Numbered from the stretch's first letter, positions 43,080-51,640 are shown. The stretch: DNA of 64,000 bases from JALHUB01 sp963719465 (GCA_963719465.1 OY970386.1:186001-250000); one strand, 5' to 3'. Numbers and translations: made by a program. Notes: generated by a model not told the origin, from the letters alone.

Positions 43080-44075
43080 TTAGCTGCCCGAGGCGGGCGC
43101 CTTGGCGTCGCTCGCGGCGGCGGGCTGCGCGGCCAGAGCGCGCACGTACTGCAGCTCGGCGAACGCGCGGTCCGCCAGATCGGGGTCGCCGCTCAGAATG
43201 AGCCCGGCGATGCGCTGTCGGAAGGCGTTGGCGTCGGCGGTCTTCTTGGTTTCGTCATCCACGTTCGTATCGTCCTTTCCAGGGAGATCGACTGCCGCAA
43301 TCGCGTCCCATAGCGCCGGGCAGTCGCTCTCGATGTGCTCGAAGCTCCACCACGACAGCATCGTCGCGCCGCGTTCGATGGCGGCCCGTGCCCAGCGCGT
43401 CAGCTCGTCCGGCGTCACCGAGCCGTACGCCCCGCCAACCGGCGCCAGCGGCAGCTCGACAAGCCCTTCGGCAGCGAATGCGTCGTAGCAGAGCGCGACG
43501 GCCTGTTCCGGCGACACCTGCATCGCGTTGTGGTACGCCTGCGGCATGACGGCCTGGCAGTGCCGCTGGAACACGTGATAAGGCAGCGCCCGGTGGTAGT
43601 TCGGCTGTGGCAGCGGCGCGTAGAGGAGCGGAAAGTCCGGCCCGACGGCGGCGCGGAGCTGCGACAGGTAGCGCTCCGCCGTGGCCGCGGGATCGGCGGG
43701 CTGGCGCTCGTACTCCGCTTCAACGTCGACGACGTAGAGGTCGGGCCCTCGATACGCCGCGTTCGGCCGCTCGCTGATGAAGCGCGCCGCGACGGCCGCC
43801 TCCTCGGTCGCGGTGTACTTGGGGTCGCCGTAGATGACCGTCGGCGAGTCGCAGCCGTAGACGTAGCCCCACAGGCCGGCCATGAGGCCTTCCGCCTGCA
43901 GCGCCTCGACGATCTCCGAGACGGGCCGCCCCTGGTCGAACGCGTGGCCGCCGTCGTCGCTCTTGACGATGGCGCCCTGGCAGCCGGCGCCCTTCAGCCT
44001 GCGCGCGACAGCGATGGCGTCGCCGCCGAGGCAGTTCCGCCAGTTCCAGACCCACACCCACTTGCCGCATAGCAT
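43080..44075 (-). CDS. glycoside-hydrolase-like TIM-barrel protein
   Basis: A 331-residue protein. It opens MLCGKWVWVWNWRNCLGGDA, then AVARRLKGAGCQGAIVKSDD, LMAGLWGYVYG, DLYVVDVEAEYE and MPQAYHN, the strand order and acidic end-of-strand residues of a GH25/DUF1906-like (beta/alpha)8 barrel. Acidic residues in VVDVEAEYE are candidate catalytic groups. The C-terminal ~70 residues are a separate helical segment. No signal peptide is visible from ATG 44075. The frame is open further upstream without motifs. A short remnant of a second copy lies at 45.3 kb. Confidence 0.65.
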   Translation of the reverse strand: MLCGKWVWVWNWRNCLGGDAIAVARRLKGAGCQGAIVKSDDGGHAFDQGRPVSEIVEALQAEGLMAGLWGYVYGCDSPTVIYGDPKYTATEEAAVAARFISERPNAAYRGPDLYVVDVEAEYERQPADPAATAERYLSQLRAAVGPDFPLLYAPLPQPNYHRALPYHVFQRHCQAVMPQAYHNAMQVSPEQAVALCYDAFAAEGLVELPLAPVGGAYGSVTPDELTRWARAAIERGATMLSWWSFEHIESDCPALWDAIAAVDLPGKDDTNVDDETKKTADANAFRQRIAGLILSGDPDLADRAFAELQYVRALAAQPAAASDAKAPASGS

Positions 44076-44300
44076 ATCGACGATTCTAGCCACGTCAACG
44101 CGCGATTGCGACGACTTCGTGTCACCCGCGTCGATCTTCCATGTCGCCTTCGTGACGGCAGTGCAACGTGCGATGATCGCGCTCTCGTTGCCCTCCTCGC
44201 GGAGCCTGCCCGTCCGGGCTCGTCGCGCCGACCCCGCGCAGGTGCAGTTCGGGTCGGGGAGAGCGTACACTAAGGATGGTACTCGCTTGTCAAACGGGAG

Positions 44301-44984
44301 ATGCGCCGGTTGAAAATCGCTTTCCTCGTCACTTTCGTCCTCGTCTTCCTCACCGCCTCGATCGCGGTAGCCGTCTTTCATTTTGAGCGCAAAGCGAACC
44401 CCGTGCAGCTGCCGTCATCTGAGGTGCGCGAATACCAGGGCGAAAAACTGTCATCGATAAACGACTTCGCCGAGATTAACTCAATCGCCGGCATCCAGTA
44501 CGTGGACAAGGACGCGTACCGGCTGGACATCACCGGACTCGTCGCAAACCCGGGTAGCTACACCTACGACCAGGTTGTAGGCGACCACACAGCCTACCAG
44601 AAAGTGGTGACGCTGAACTGCGTCGATGGCTGGAGCGTCACGATACTGTGGCAGGGCGTGCGTGTGCAGGACCTGATCGACGAGGCGCAGCCCTCGCCGG
44701 ACGCTCGCGTGCTTATCTTCCACGCGGCCGACGGTTACACCACTTCCCTCCCTATCGAGTACTTTCGCGACAACAACATCATCATGGCCTACAAGATGAA
44801 TGGCGTGACCATCCCACCCGAGCATGGCTTCCCGTTCGTGCTCGTGGCTGAAAGCAAGTGGGGCTACAAGTGGGCGAAGTGGATCACGGGGATCGAATTC
44901 TCCAGTGACACTTCGTACAAGGGCTACTGGGAAGACCGTGGCTACTCGAACATCGGCGACCTCAACCAACCCTTCCTTCAGTAA
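44301..44984 (+). CDS. sulfite-oxidase-type molybdopterin oxidoreductase, membrane-anchored
   Basis: A 227-residue protein of the oxidoreductase molybdopterin-binding family (SUOX fold). An N-terminal hydrophobic segment (AFLVTFVLVFLTASIAVAVF) anchors or exports it. The molybdenum-ligating cysteine is in VVTLNCVDGWSVTILWQGV, and the later SKWGYKWAKWITGIE matches the cofactor-binding end of the domain. The dimerisation domain of full sulfite oxidases is absent. ATG 44301 is listed; TTG 44310, nine bases after GGGAG, is an equally good start. It is followed by a small membrane subunit. Confidence 0.85.
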   Translation: MRRLKIAFLVTFVLVFLTASIAVAVFHFERKANPVQLPSSEVREYQGEKLSSINDFAEINSIAGIQYVDKDAYRLDITGLVANPGSYTYDQVVGDHTAYQKVVTLNCVDGWSVTILWQGVRVQDLIDEAQPSPDARVLIFHAADGYTTSLPIEYFRDNNIIMAYKMNGVTIPPEHGFPFVLVAESKWGYKWAKWITGIEFSSDTSYKGYWEDRGYSNIGDLNQPFLQ

Positions 44985-45231
44985 GCGGGACATCGAAATC
45001 TACATCCTGCTCAAGAAGGCGGTACGCTGGCTGCTGCTCGCCACAGTGGCGCTCTATCTTGTCAGCGGTCTCGGCATCACCGAGTACAGGACGATCGAGA
45101 ATCTCACCTTCGGCCTGCTAACGAAAGACCTTGCTTTCCGCCTTCACGATTCGCTGCTGGCGCCCTTCATAGCGCTTCTCGTTCTCCACGTGGGCCTCCC
45201 ACCGTTTATGCGCCTTCTCCGCCGGCTCTAG
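44938..45231 (+). CDS. small membrane subunit partnering the molybdoenzyme
   Basis: A 97-residue protein from GTG 44938 (GGGAAG just upstream), overlapping the molybdoenzyme gene by 47 bases in another frame. Two hydrophobic segments, AVRWLLLATVALYLVSGLGI and LLAPFIALLVLHVGLPPF, are linked by a loop ending FRLHDS. The histidines beside and within the second helix could ligate heme b, as in small cytochrome-b-type anchors. It plausibly passes electrons from the molybdoenzyme to the quinone pool. No ATG exists at the hydrophobic start, so the GTG choice is uncertain. Confidence 0.6.
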   Translation: MATRTSATSTNPSFSKRDIEIYILLKKAVRWLLLATVALYLVSGLGITEYRTIENLTFGLLTKDLAFRLHDSLLAPFIALLVLHVGLPPFMRLLRRL

Positions 45232-45255
45232 CGCTGCCCCGAGGGCGAGAAGCGT

Positions 45256-45330
45256 CGCCGCCGAGGCAGCGTCGCCAGTTCCAGACCCACACCCACTTGC
45301 CGGACAGCAGCATGTCGAGGATTGTAGCGC
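45256..45330 (-). pseudogene. remnant of the 5' end of a second glycoside-hydrolase-like gene
   Basis: On the minus strand from ATG 45313, MLLSGKWVWVWNWRRCLGGD repeats the first 20 residues of the gene starting at 44075 (MLCGKWVWVWNWRNCLGGDA). Similarity continues about 15 bases upstream of the ATG, then ends abruptly. After LGGDA the frame diverges and stops at 45206. This is a fossil of a paralogue. Confidence 0.75.
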
Positions 45331-45411
45331 CGTCGCGCGCCGTTTCCAAGGCAGAAGTGGCACCCTTGCCGCTGCCGCGTGGCGACGGTGCAGTGTATAA
45401 TCTGGCCCGAG

Positions 45412-47028
45412 ATGGAATCCAACACGCTCTACTACGGCGACAATCTGCCAGTGCTTCGGGATAGGGAGCACTTCCCCGACGCTTGCATCGACCTCGTCTA
45501 CCTCGACCCGCCGTTTAACTCCAACCGCTCCTACAACGTGCTGTTCAAGGAAACGAGTGGTGTATCTGCACCCGCACAAATTGAGGCGTTCGAGGATACG
45601 TGGAGTTGGCCCGGTGGCGCAGCGCAACACGCATTTGAGGAGGTTACGCAACACGGTACTGACGACACTGCCCGGTTGCTCAAGGCGATGCTCGACGCGG
45701 TTGGCCACAACGATGTGACTGCCTATCTGTGCATGATGGCCGTTCGACTCGTGGAGTTGCACCGTGTACTCAAGCCTACCGGCTCCATTTACCTCCACTG
45801 TGATCCCACCGCGAGCCATTACCTCAAAATCCTGATGGATAGCATCTTTGGGCCGCAGAACTTTCGAAACGAGATCACATGGCAACGCACAAATGTTCAC
45901 AATGACGCGAAACGGTGGGGCACGGTCGCCGATACGCTTCTCTACTACGGCAAGACACAGGACGTGACGTGGAACGCCCCGCGCGTTCCACACACCGGCA
46001 GTTACCTGGCCTCGAAGTACAGATACAATGACGGTGATGGCCGGGGACCCTACCGGCTCGACAATATGACGAGTCCGAATCCGCGCCCAAACATGATGTA
46101 CGAATGGAAGGGCCACGCATCGCCGCCCTACGGCTGGCGCTACTCGCGCGAGACAATGGCGACACTCGACAGCGAAGGCCGTATCTGGTACCCAACATCC
46201 ACGGCGAAGCGCCCTCAACTGAAGCGGTACCTGAACGAGATGGCAGGCTCCGCCATGAACTCTATCTGGACGGACATCGCGCCCATCAATTCTCAGGCGC
46301 GGGAACGGCTTGGGTATGCTACGCAGAAGCCGCTCGCGTTGCTGGAACGCATCATTAACGCATCCTCAAATCCCGGTGACGTTGTCCTCGATCCGTTCTG
46401 TGGCTGCGGGACTGCAGTACACGCCGCGCAGAAGCTCGGACGCAACTGGATCGGGATCGATATCACCTTCCTCGCCATCGGGTTGGTTGAGCAACGGATG
46501 CGCGATGCTTTCCCCGGCATCACCTTCCACGAGGTTGGCGTGCCCGCTGACGTGCCGGGAGCCGAAGCACTGGCGGCGCGCGATCCCTATCAGTTCCAAT
46601 TCTGGGCCGTGCACCGGCTTGGAGGCCGTTCCGAGACTGGCAAGCCCAAGAAGGGTGCGGACAAGGGGATCGACGGCATCATCCCCTTCATGGAGGGCGC
46701 GACGGACTATCGGCGCGTCATCGTGTCCGTGAAGGCGGGACACATCGAGCCAGCATATGTGCAGCAACTCAAGGGAGTCATGGAGGGGCAAGGCGCTCCG
46801 CTGGGCGTGCTGGTCACACTCAAGGAACCGACGAAGGCCATGCGTACCGAAGCGGTATTCGCTGGCTTCTATCACAGCGACCGTTGGGGCAAGGACTATC
46901 GACGCATTCAACTTCTCACGGCTGCGGAGATCATCGCCGGGAAGCGTGTCGATATGCCGCCGCAGGTGTCGCCGTTCGCTCAGGCTCCGCGTGAGACCGA
47001 GCGCGGCGAGCAAACGACGCTGATCTAG
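45412..47028 (+). CDS. DNA methyltransferase fused to a PD-(D/E)XK endonuclease-like domain
   Basis: A 538-residue protein. The N-terminal ~360 residues are a beta-class amino-methyltransferase: motif IV in DLVYLDPPFNSNRSYN near residue 30 and motif I in VVLDPFCGCGTAVHAAQKLG near 325. The C-terminal ~170 residues contain GADKGIDGIIPF followed by VIVSVKAGHIEPAYVQQLKGVM, the D...x-V-K core of Mrr-like nuclease domains. One protein may thus methylate and cut. ATG 45412 lies only about 11 bases after a TATAAT box (45396-45401), so the message may be almost leaderless. G+C is lower than in the neighbours, suggesting acquisition. Confidence 0.82.
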   Translation: MESNTLYYGDNLPVLRDREHFPDACIDLVYLDPPFNSNRSYNVLFKETSGVSAPAQIEAFEDTWSWPGGAAQHAFEEVTQHGTDDTARLLKAMLDAVGHNDVTAYLCMMAVRLVELHRVLKPTGSIYLHCDPTASHYLKILMDSIFGPQNFRNEITWQRTNVHNDAKRWGTVADTLLYYGKTQDVTWNAPRVPHTGSYLASKYRYNDGDGRGPYRLDNMTSPNPRPNMMYEWKGHASPPYGWRYSRETMATLDSEGRIWYPTSTAKRPQLKRYLNEMAGSAMNSIWTDIAPINSQARERLGYATQKPLALLERIINASSNPGDVVLDPFCGCGTAVHAAQKLGRNWIGIDITFLAIGLVEQRMRDAFPGITFHEVGVPADVPGAEALAARDPYQFQFWAVHRLGGRSETGKPKKGADKGIDGIIPFMEGATDYRRVIVSVKAGHIEPAYVQQLKGVMEGQGAPLGVLVTLKEPTKAMRTEAVFAGFYHSDRWGKDYRRIQLLTAAEIIAGKRVDMPPQVSPFAQAPRETERGEQTTLI

Positions 47029-47068
47029 TCGCCCCGCCTCAGCGCCAGCCCGCAGGTAACCCCCCAAG

Positions 47069-47097
47069 TTGCCGACCCCTCGGAGTCGGGCTACAAT
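47069..47097 (+). promoter_or_regulatory. promoter of the rml operon
   Basis: TTGCCG (47069-47074), 17-base spacer, TACAAT (47092-47097), upstream of rmlA. Confidence 0.6.
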
Positions 47098-47142
47098 AGC
47101 CTGTACCTGATGCCCGGATTTGCGGACGGGAGTCGCCCGGCA

Positions 47143-48237
47143 ATGCTCGATCTTCCCATGGCGCTTAAAGGCCTCATCCTCAGCGGCGGCCAGGGCAGCC
47201 GCCTGCGCCCCTTCACCTACACCGGCGCCAAGCAGCTCGTGCCCATCGCCAACAAGCCCATCCTCTTCTACGCCATCGAGAACCTCGTCGAATGCGGCGT
47301 CAAGGAGATCGGCATCGTCGTCGGCGACACCAAGGACCAGGTGCAAGCCGCCGTCGGCGACGGCAGCCGATTCGGCGTCCGCGTCACCTACATCGAGCAG
47401 GAAGCGCCGCTGGGCATCGCCCACGCCGTCAAGATCGCCCAGGGTTTCCTCGGCGAAGACCCCTTCGTCCTCTTCCTCGGCGACAACTTCCTCCGCGACG
47501 GCATTGTCCCCTTCGTCGACCGCTTCTGCCGCTGCGACCCGCTGCCGGCCGGCCAGATACTGCTCTATCCCGTCAAGAACCCGCAGGACTTCGGCGTTGC
47601 GGAACTGCGCGACGACGGCCGCCTCCTGCGCGTCGTCGAGAAGCCGAAGGACCCGCCCTCGAACCTGGCCGTCATCGGCATCTACTTCTTCGACCGCACG
47701 GTCTTCGACGCCGTGAACGCCATCAAGCCGTCAGCCCGCGGCGAGCTGGAGATAACCGACACCATCCAGTACCTCGTCGACAACGGCCACGACGTCCGCT
47801 GCGAGGTCGCCGGCGGCTGCTGGATCGACACCGGCAAGATGAGCGACCTCCTCGAGGCGAACCGCATGATCCTGGAACGCCTCGAGCCCGCAACCGCCGG
47901 CAGCGTCGACGAGGCGTCGCGCGTGGAGGGACGCGTGGTCCTCGAAAAGGGCTGCGAGATCGTGAACAGCGTCGTCCGCGGCCCGACGATAATCGGCGAG
48001 CGCACCCGCGTAGTCAACTCCTACGTCGGCCCCTTCACTTCCGTCTACTACGACTGCCTGGTCGAGGACGCGGAGATTGAGCAGAGCGTGGTGATGGAGA
48101 ACACGGTCATCTCCGGCATCGGCGCCCGCATCCAGGACAGCCTCATCGGCCGCAACGTCGACCTCCGCGGCGCCGACGGCAAGCCCCGCAGCTGCACCCT
48201 CGTCCTCGGCGACTTCAGCCGCGTGCGGATCCCCTAG
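47143..48237 (+). CDS. rmlA: glucose-1-phosphate thymidylyltransferase
   Basis: A 364-residue nucleotidyltransferase making dTDP-glucose. LKGLILSGGQGSRLRPFTYT is the nucleotide-binding signature, LFLGDNFLRDG the metal/sugar motif and RVVEKPKDPP the catalytic lysine region. The C-terminal ~110 residues form left-handed beta-helix repeats (VNSVVRGPTIIGERTRVVNS), so this is the long type. Start uncertain: ATG 47143 has GGGAG ten bases upstream, while ATG 47158 best fits homologues. rmlB follows after eight bases. Confidence 0.95.
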   Translation: MLDLPMALKGLILSGGQGSRLRPFTYTGAKQLVPIANKPILFYAIENLVECGVKEIGIVVGDTKDQVQAAVGDGSRFGVRVTYIEQEAPLGIAHAVKIAQGFLGEDPFVLFLGDNFLRDGIVPFVDRFCRCDPLPAGQILLYPVKNPQDFGVAELRDDGRLLRVVEKPKDPPSNLAVIGIYFFDRTVFDAVNAIKPSARGELEITDTIQYLVDNGHDVRCEVAGGCWIDTGKMSDLLEANRMILERLEPATAGSVDEASRVEGRVVLEKGCEIVNSVVRGPTIIGERTRVVNSYVGPFTSVYYDCLVEDAEIEQSVVMENTVISGIGARIQDSLIGRNVDLRGADGKPRSCTLVLGDFSRVRIP

Positions 48238-48245
48238 GAGCGACC

Positions 48246-49310
48246 ATGCGTAGGATTCTCGTCACGGGCGGCGCCGGCTTCATCGGCAGCCACTTCATCC
48301 GCCACATCCTGACGAAGTACGACGACTACGACGTGGTCAACCTGGACAAGCTGACCTACGCCGGCAACCCCGACAACCTGCTCGACGTTGAGGGCGGGCC
48401 GCTCGCCAGGCGCTACCGCTTCGTGAAGGGCGACATCTGCGACGCCGAGCTCGTCGCGAAGCTGGTGTCCGAGGTCGATGCCGTCGTCAACTTCGCCGCC
48501 GAAAGCCACGTCGACCGCTCGCTTCTCGAGCCGGCCCCCTTTATCCAGACCGACGTCTTCGGCGCCTACGTGCTGCTTTCCGCCGTCGCCGCCGCCGGCA
48601 GGCGCATCGAGCGCGTCCTCCACATCTCCACCGACGAGGTCTACGGCGAGGTGCCGGCGCCCCGTCGCTCCAAAGAGACCGACGCGCTCCATCCGCGCAG
48701 CCCCTACTCCGCCAGCAAGGCCGGCGGCGACATGCAAGCCATCGCCTTCATCGAGACGCACCGTCTGCCGCTGGTCATCGCCCGGCCCTGCAACAACATC
48801 GGCCCCAACCAGTACCCGGAGAAGATGGCGCCGCTCTTCATCTCCAACGCCCTGGACGACCAGCCGCTGCCCGTCTACGGCGACGGCCGCCAGGTGCGCG
48901 ACTGGCTGTTCGTCAAGGACTGCTGCGAAGCGCTTGACCTCCTGCTGCACGAAGGCGTCCCCGGCGAGATCTACAACGTCGGCGCCGGCAACGAGCGACC
49001 CAACATGGACGTTGTCGAAGCCATCCTCGACCGCCTGGGCAAGCCGCGCAGCCTCATCCGCTTCGTCGAAGACCGCCCGGGCCACGACCGCCGCTACGCC
49101 CTCGACTTCGACAAGATTCGCGCCCTCGGCTGGTCGCCGCGCCACGACTTCGCCGCCTGCATCGCCGAGACCGTCGACTGGTACGTCGCCAACCGGCGCT
49201 GGTGGGAGAAGATCAAGTCGGGCGCCTTCCGCGCCTACTACGACCGCCAGTATGGCGCCCGCCTCGCCTCTTCTAGCAGCGCTCCGCCCGCTGCGCCGGC
49301 CTCGGCCTGA
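48246..49310 (+). CDS. rmlB: dTDP-glucose 4,6-dehydratase
   Basis: A 354-residue extended SDR enzyme converting dTDP-glucose to the 4-keto-6-deoxy sugar. RILVTGGAGFIGSHFIRHIL binds NAD, HISTDEVYGEV holds the catalytic Thr-Asp-Glu, and SPYSASKAGGD the Tyr-x3-Lys. The C-terminal ~20 residues are Ala/Pro/Ser-rich. rmlD begins two bases after the stop. Confidence 0.97.
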   Translation: MRRILVTGGAGFIGSHFIRHILTKYDDYDVVNLDKLTYAGNPDNLLDVEGGPLARRYRFVKGDICDAELVAKLVSEVDAVVNFAAESHVDRSLLEPAPFIQTDVFGAYVLLSAVAAAGRRIERVLHISTDEVYGEVPAPRRSKETDALHPRSPYSASKAGGDMQAIAFIETHRLPLVIARPCNNIGPNQYPEKMAPLFISNALDDQPLPVYGDGRQVRDWLFVKDCCEALDLLLHEGVPGEIYNVGAGNERPNMDVVEAILDRLGKPRSLIRFVEDRPGHDRRYALDFDKIRALGWSPRHDFAACIAETVDWYVANRRWWEKIKSGAFRAYYDRQYGARLASSSSAPPAAPASA

Positions 49311-49311
49311 G

Positions 49312-50182
49312 ATGCGCGTCTACGTCACCGGCAATCGCGGCCAGCTCGGACAGGAGCTCATGCGCGCCTTTCCGAACGACGAAATCGCCGGCGCCGACCT
49401 GCCGGAGCTCGACGTCACCGACGAAGCGCTCACCCGCCGCGCCATCGCAGATGCGAGGCCCGACGTCGTCATCCACGCCGCCGCTCTCACCGACACCCGC
49501 CGCTGCGAAGACGACCCCGACCTGGCGAATCGCGTCAACGGCCTCGGCACCCGCAACGTCGCCCTCGCCTGCCGCGACGCGGGCGCCGCGCTCGTCTACG
49601 TCAGCACCAACGAAGTCTTCGACGGCACGAAGGGCGAGCCTTATGTCGAGTCCGACGCGCCGAACCCGATTAACGCCTATGGCCGCTCCAAGCTTGCCGG
49701 CGAGGAGCAGGCGCAAGCAATCGTGGAACGCCTCTACATCGTTCGGACGTTCCTGGCTTTACGGAGGCAGAGGTCGCGACTTCCCGTCGAAGGTGCTGGC
49801 CGCCGCCTCGCAGCAGCCGCAGCTAACGATGGTGACGGACGAGATCGCGACGCCCACGCTTGCCCGCGACCTGGCGGAAGCGATAGCGCGCCTCGCCACA
49901 ACGGGCGCCTACGGCGTCTACCACTTCACGAACAGCGGCGAATGCTCCCGCTTCGACTGGGCGCGCGAGGTGCTGCGACTCGCCGGCTGCAGCGACGTCG
50001 CCCTCAAGCCGACGACGCTGGCCGAATACAAGCCCTACCCGCCGAAGCCGCCCTACACCGTCCTCCGCAACGTCGCCGCCGAAGGCTCGCCTGGGAGAGC
50101 CGAAGACTCGCCTGGGAGAGGCGCCCGCCTCGGCATCACCCTCCGCCCCTGGCCTTCGGCCCTCGCCGCCCACTTCGCCTAA
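49312..50182 (+). CDS. rmlD: dTDP-4-dehydrorhamnose reductase, one frameshift
   Basis: About 289 residues in two frames. The first has YVTGNRGQLGQELMRAFPND, then VIHAAALTDTRRCEDD, STNEVFDGTKGEPYVESDAP and INAYGRSKLAGE (Tyr-x3-Lys). At about 49750 one extra T (ACGTTCC for ACGTCC) shifts it. The second frame continues SWLYGGRGRDFPSKVLAAAS and DEIATPTLARDLAEAI to the stop at 50182. It reduces the 4-keto sugar to dTDP-rhamnose. A near-duplicated SPGRAEDSPGRG stretch occurs near the C-terminus. No rmlC epimerase gene is seen in the operon. Confidence 0.9.
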
Positions 50183-50268
50183 CGCCCCAACAATCAGGTA
50201 GCCGAGCCTGCCCGTAGGGACTTTCCAGCGCGGCAATATACTTGCCTCGGCATGGTGGGTGAACTACC

Positions 50269-51336
50269 ATGCTCAGTGCCATGGAATTTGAGTCGCTGAA
50301 GTATGAGCTTTGGGAAGTCGATCTGGCGGGCGATGCTCTTATCGAGTATTCGGACGCTGTCGAACACTTCGAAGCGGTCGGGATCGATCCGCTGGATGTC
50401 GTTAACAACTGGCGGCTATGTCACGCGTATCCCCTCAATACCTTCCAAGCGACGCTTCGCGACAGAGCAGCAAGAGTTGATTCGAACGCTCTAGTTGTCC
50501 AACGCATCAAGCGACGAGATTCCATAGAAAGCAAACTGCGCCGCTACCCTGAACTGAACCTATCCGACCTTCAGGACATTGGAGGATGTAGGGCTATTCT
50601 TACCGCTGTTCCGCCTATCTATGAACTGGTCAAGGGCTATCACAAGAAGTACTCAACCCACATACTCGACGACGAGGATGACTACATAGCCAAGCCCAAG
50701 TCCGATGGGTACAGAGGCTACCATCTGATTTATCGCTACTCCGACCCCAACCATCCAGAATTCGAAGGCCGGAAGGTCGAATTCCAAATTCGAACCACTC
50801 TTCAACACTACTGGGCCACTGCCGTGGAGACGGTCGATTTGTTCTTACGTGAGGGCTTGAAATCTCACAAGGGTTCGCCTCAGTGGCGTAGGTTCTTTGC
50901 ACTCATGGGAACCGCCATGGCGGTCAGGGAGGGAACCAAGCGCATACCGAGAACTCCGGCGGACGATGGCGAACTGATTGAAGAGCTGCGCGAATGTGCC
51001 GAGCACCTCCAAGTGCGCGCTCAATTGGATGCGTTCAACCGAGCCCTCAGTACTGTTCCGGTGATCAAGGGTCGTTTCAAGTGGGTTATTCTGGAGCTAA
51101 ACCCGGGTGAGGGTGGCACACGCCCAGGTAGTTATCAATTGAGCCTGTACGGCTACAAGGCTGGACGACTTGAGGATGCCGCCCAACGTCTAGAGGAGCT
51201 AGAGCGGCATAAAGCCAAGGGGGTGGATGCCGTCATCGTGTCTGTCCCTGGCGCCGCTAACCTTGTCCGCGCCTATCCCAACTACTTCCTCAATACAGAG
51301 AATTTCTTGGTAGCCTTGGACCACGCCCTAGAGTGA
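50269..51336 (+). CDS. RelA/SpoT synthetase-domain protein, toxSAS-like candidate
   Basis: A 355-residue protein. The central part matches the ppGpp-synthetase fold: KRRDSIESKLRR, SDLQDIGGCRAIL, then YIAKPKSDGYRGYHLIY and VEFQIRTTLQHYWATAVE. There is no HD hydrolase and no TGS/ACT region. The first ~70 residues and last ~150 are extra and unrecognised. G+C is clearly lower than in the flanking rml and glycosyltransferase genes, and it stands alone among glycan genes. Both facts fit a mobile toxin or defence gene that modifies nucleotides or tRNA, but a small alarmone synthetase is equally possible. Confidence 0.75.
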   Translation: MLSAMEFESLKYELWEVDLAGDALIEYSDAVEHFEAVGIDPLDVVNNWRLCHAYPLNTFQATLRDRAARVDSNALVVQRIKRRDSIESKLRRYPELNLSDLQDIGGCRAILTAVPPIYELVKGYHKKYSTHILDDEDDYIAKPKSDGYRGYHLIYRYSDPNHPEFEGRKVEFQIRTTLQHYWATAVETVDLFLREGLKSHKGSPQWRRFFALMGTAMAVREGTKRIPRTPADDGELIEELRECAEHLQVRAQLDAFNRALSTVPVIKGRFKWVILELNPGEGGTRPGSYQLSLYGYKAGRLEDAAQRLEELERHKAKGVDAVIVSVPGAANLVRAYPNYFLNTENFLVALDHALE

Positions 51337-51460
51337 ACCACTATCCTTCTTCTTCGGTTCTCGACCGCGTCTGGGGGCGTTAACAATCTCTTTGGCCAGC
51401 CGTTCAAACCTCTGAAACGGTGCCTGACTCTTCTCTAGTATCTGGGTTATCTTTCGCCAT
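51328..51460 (-). pseudogene. possible small gene fragment convergent with the RelA/SpoT-domain gene
   Basis: A minus-strand frame reading ITQILEKSQAPFQRFERLAK and then EIVNAPRRGREPKKKDSGSL to a stop at 51328-51330 looks protein-like but lacks an in-frame start. The ATG at 51460 (MAKD) is one base out of frame. It overlaps the end of the toxSAS-like gene by nine bases. It might be a small antitoxin-type protein with a frameshift, or chance. Confidence 0.3.
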
Positions 51461-51579
51461 GCTGTCGTCGTCCCGCCTTACGCTGGCGTTATACTCACGT
51501 GCCACCAATCCCTTGGCATCTATCGTTCGAACAAGTATTCTAACATCGGCGCCGCCTGCTCGCCGCATCTACCGGCGGG

Positions 51580-51640
51580 GAGTCCAGAGGGGCGGAGCCC
51601 CTTTGAAGGGGGTTTCAGGGGGTGTCCCCCTGAGATTCCT
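51580..51640. repeat. nested GC hairpins in the 51.3-51.7 kb gap
   Basis: AGGGGCGGAGCCCCT (51588-51602) and AGGGGGTGTCCCCCT (51617-51631) are two hairpins in tandem, linked by TTGAAGGGGGTTTC, which can pair alternatively. They are in the 399-base stretch between the RelA/SpoT-domain gene and the GAPKGN protein. Apart from the small minus-strand fragment I see no gene there. Confidence 0.65.
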
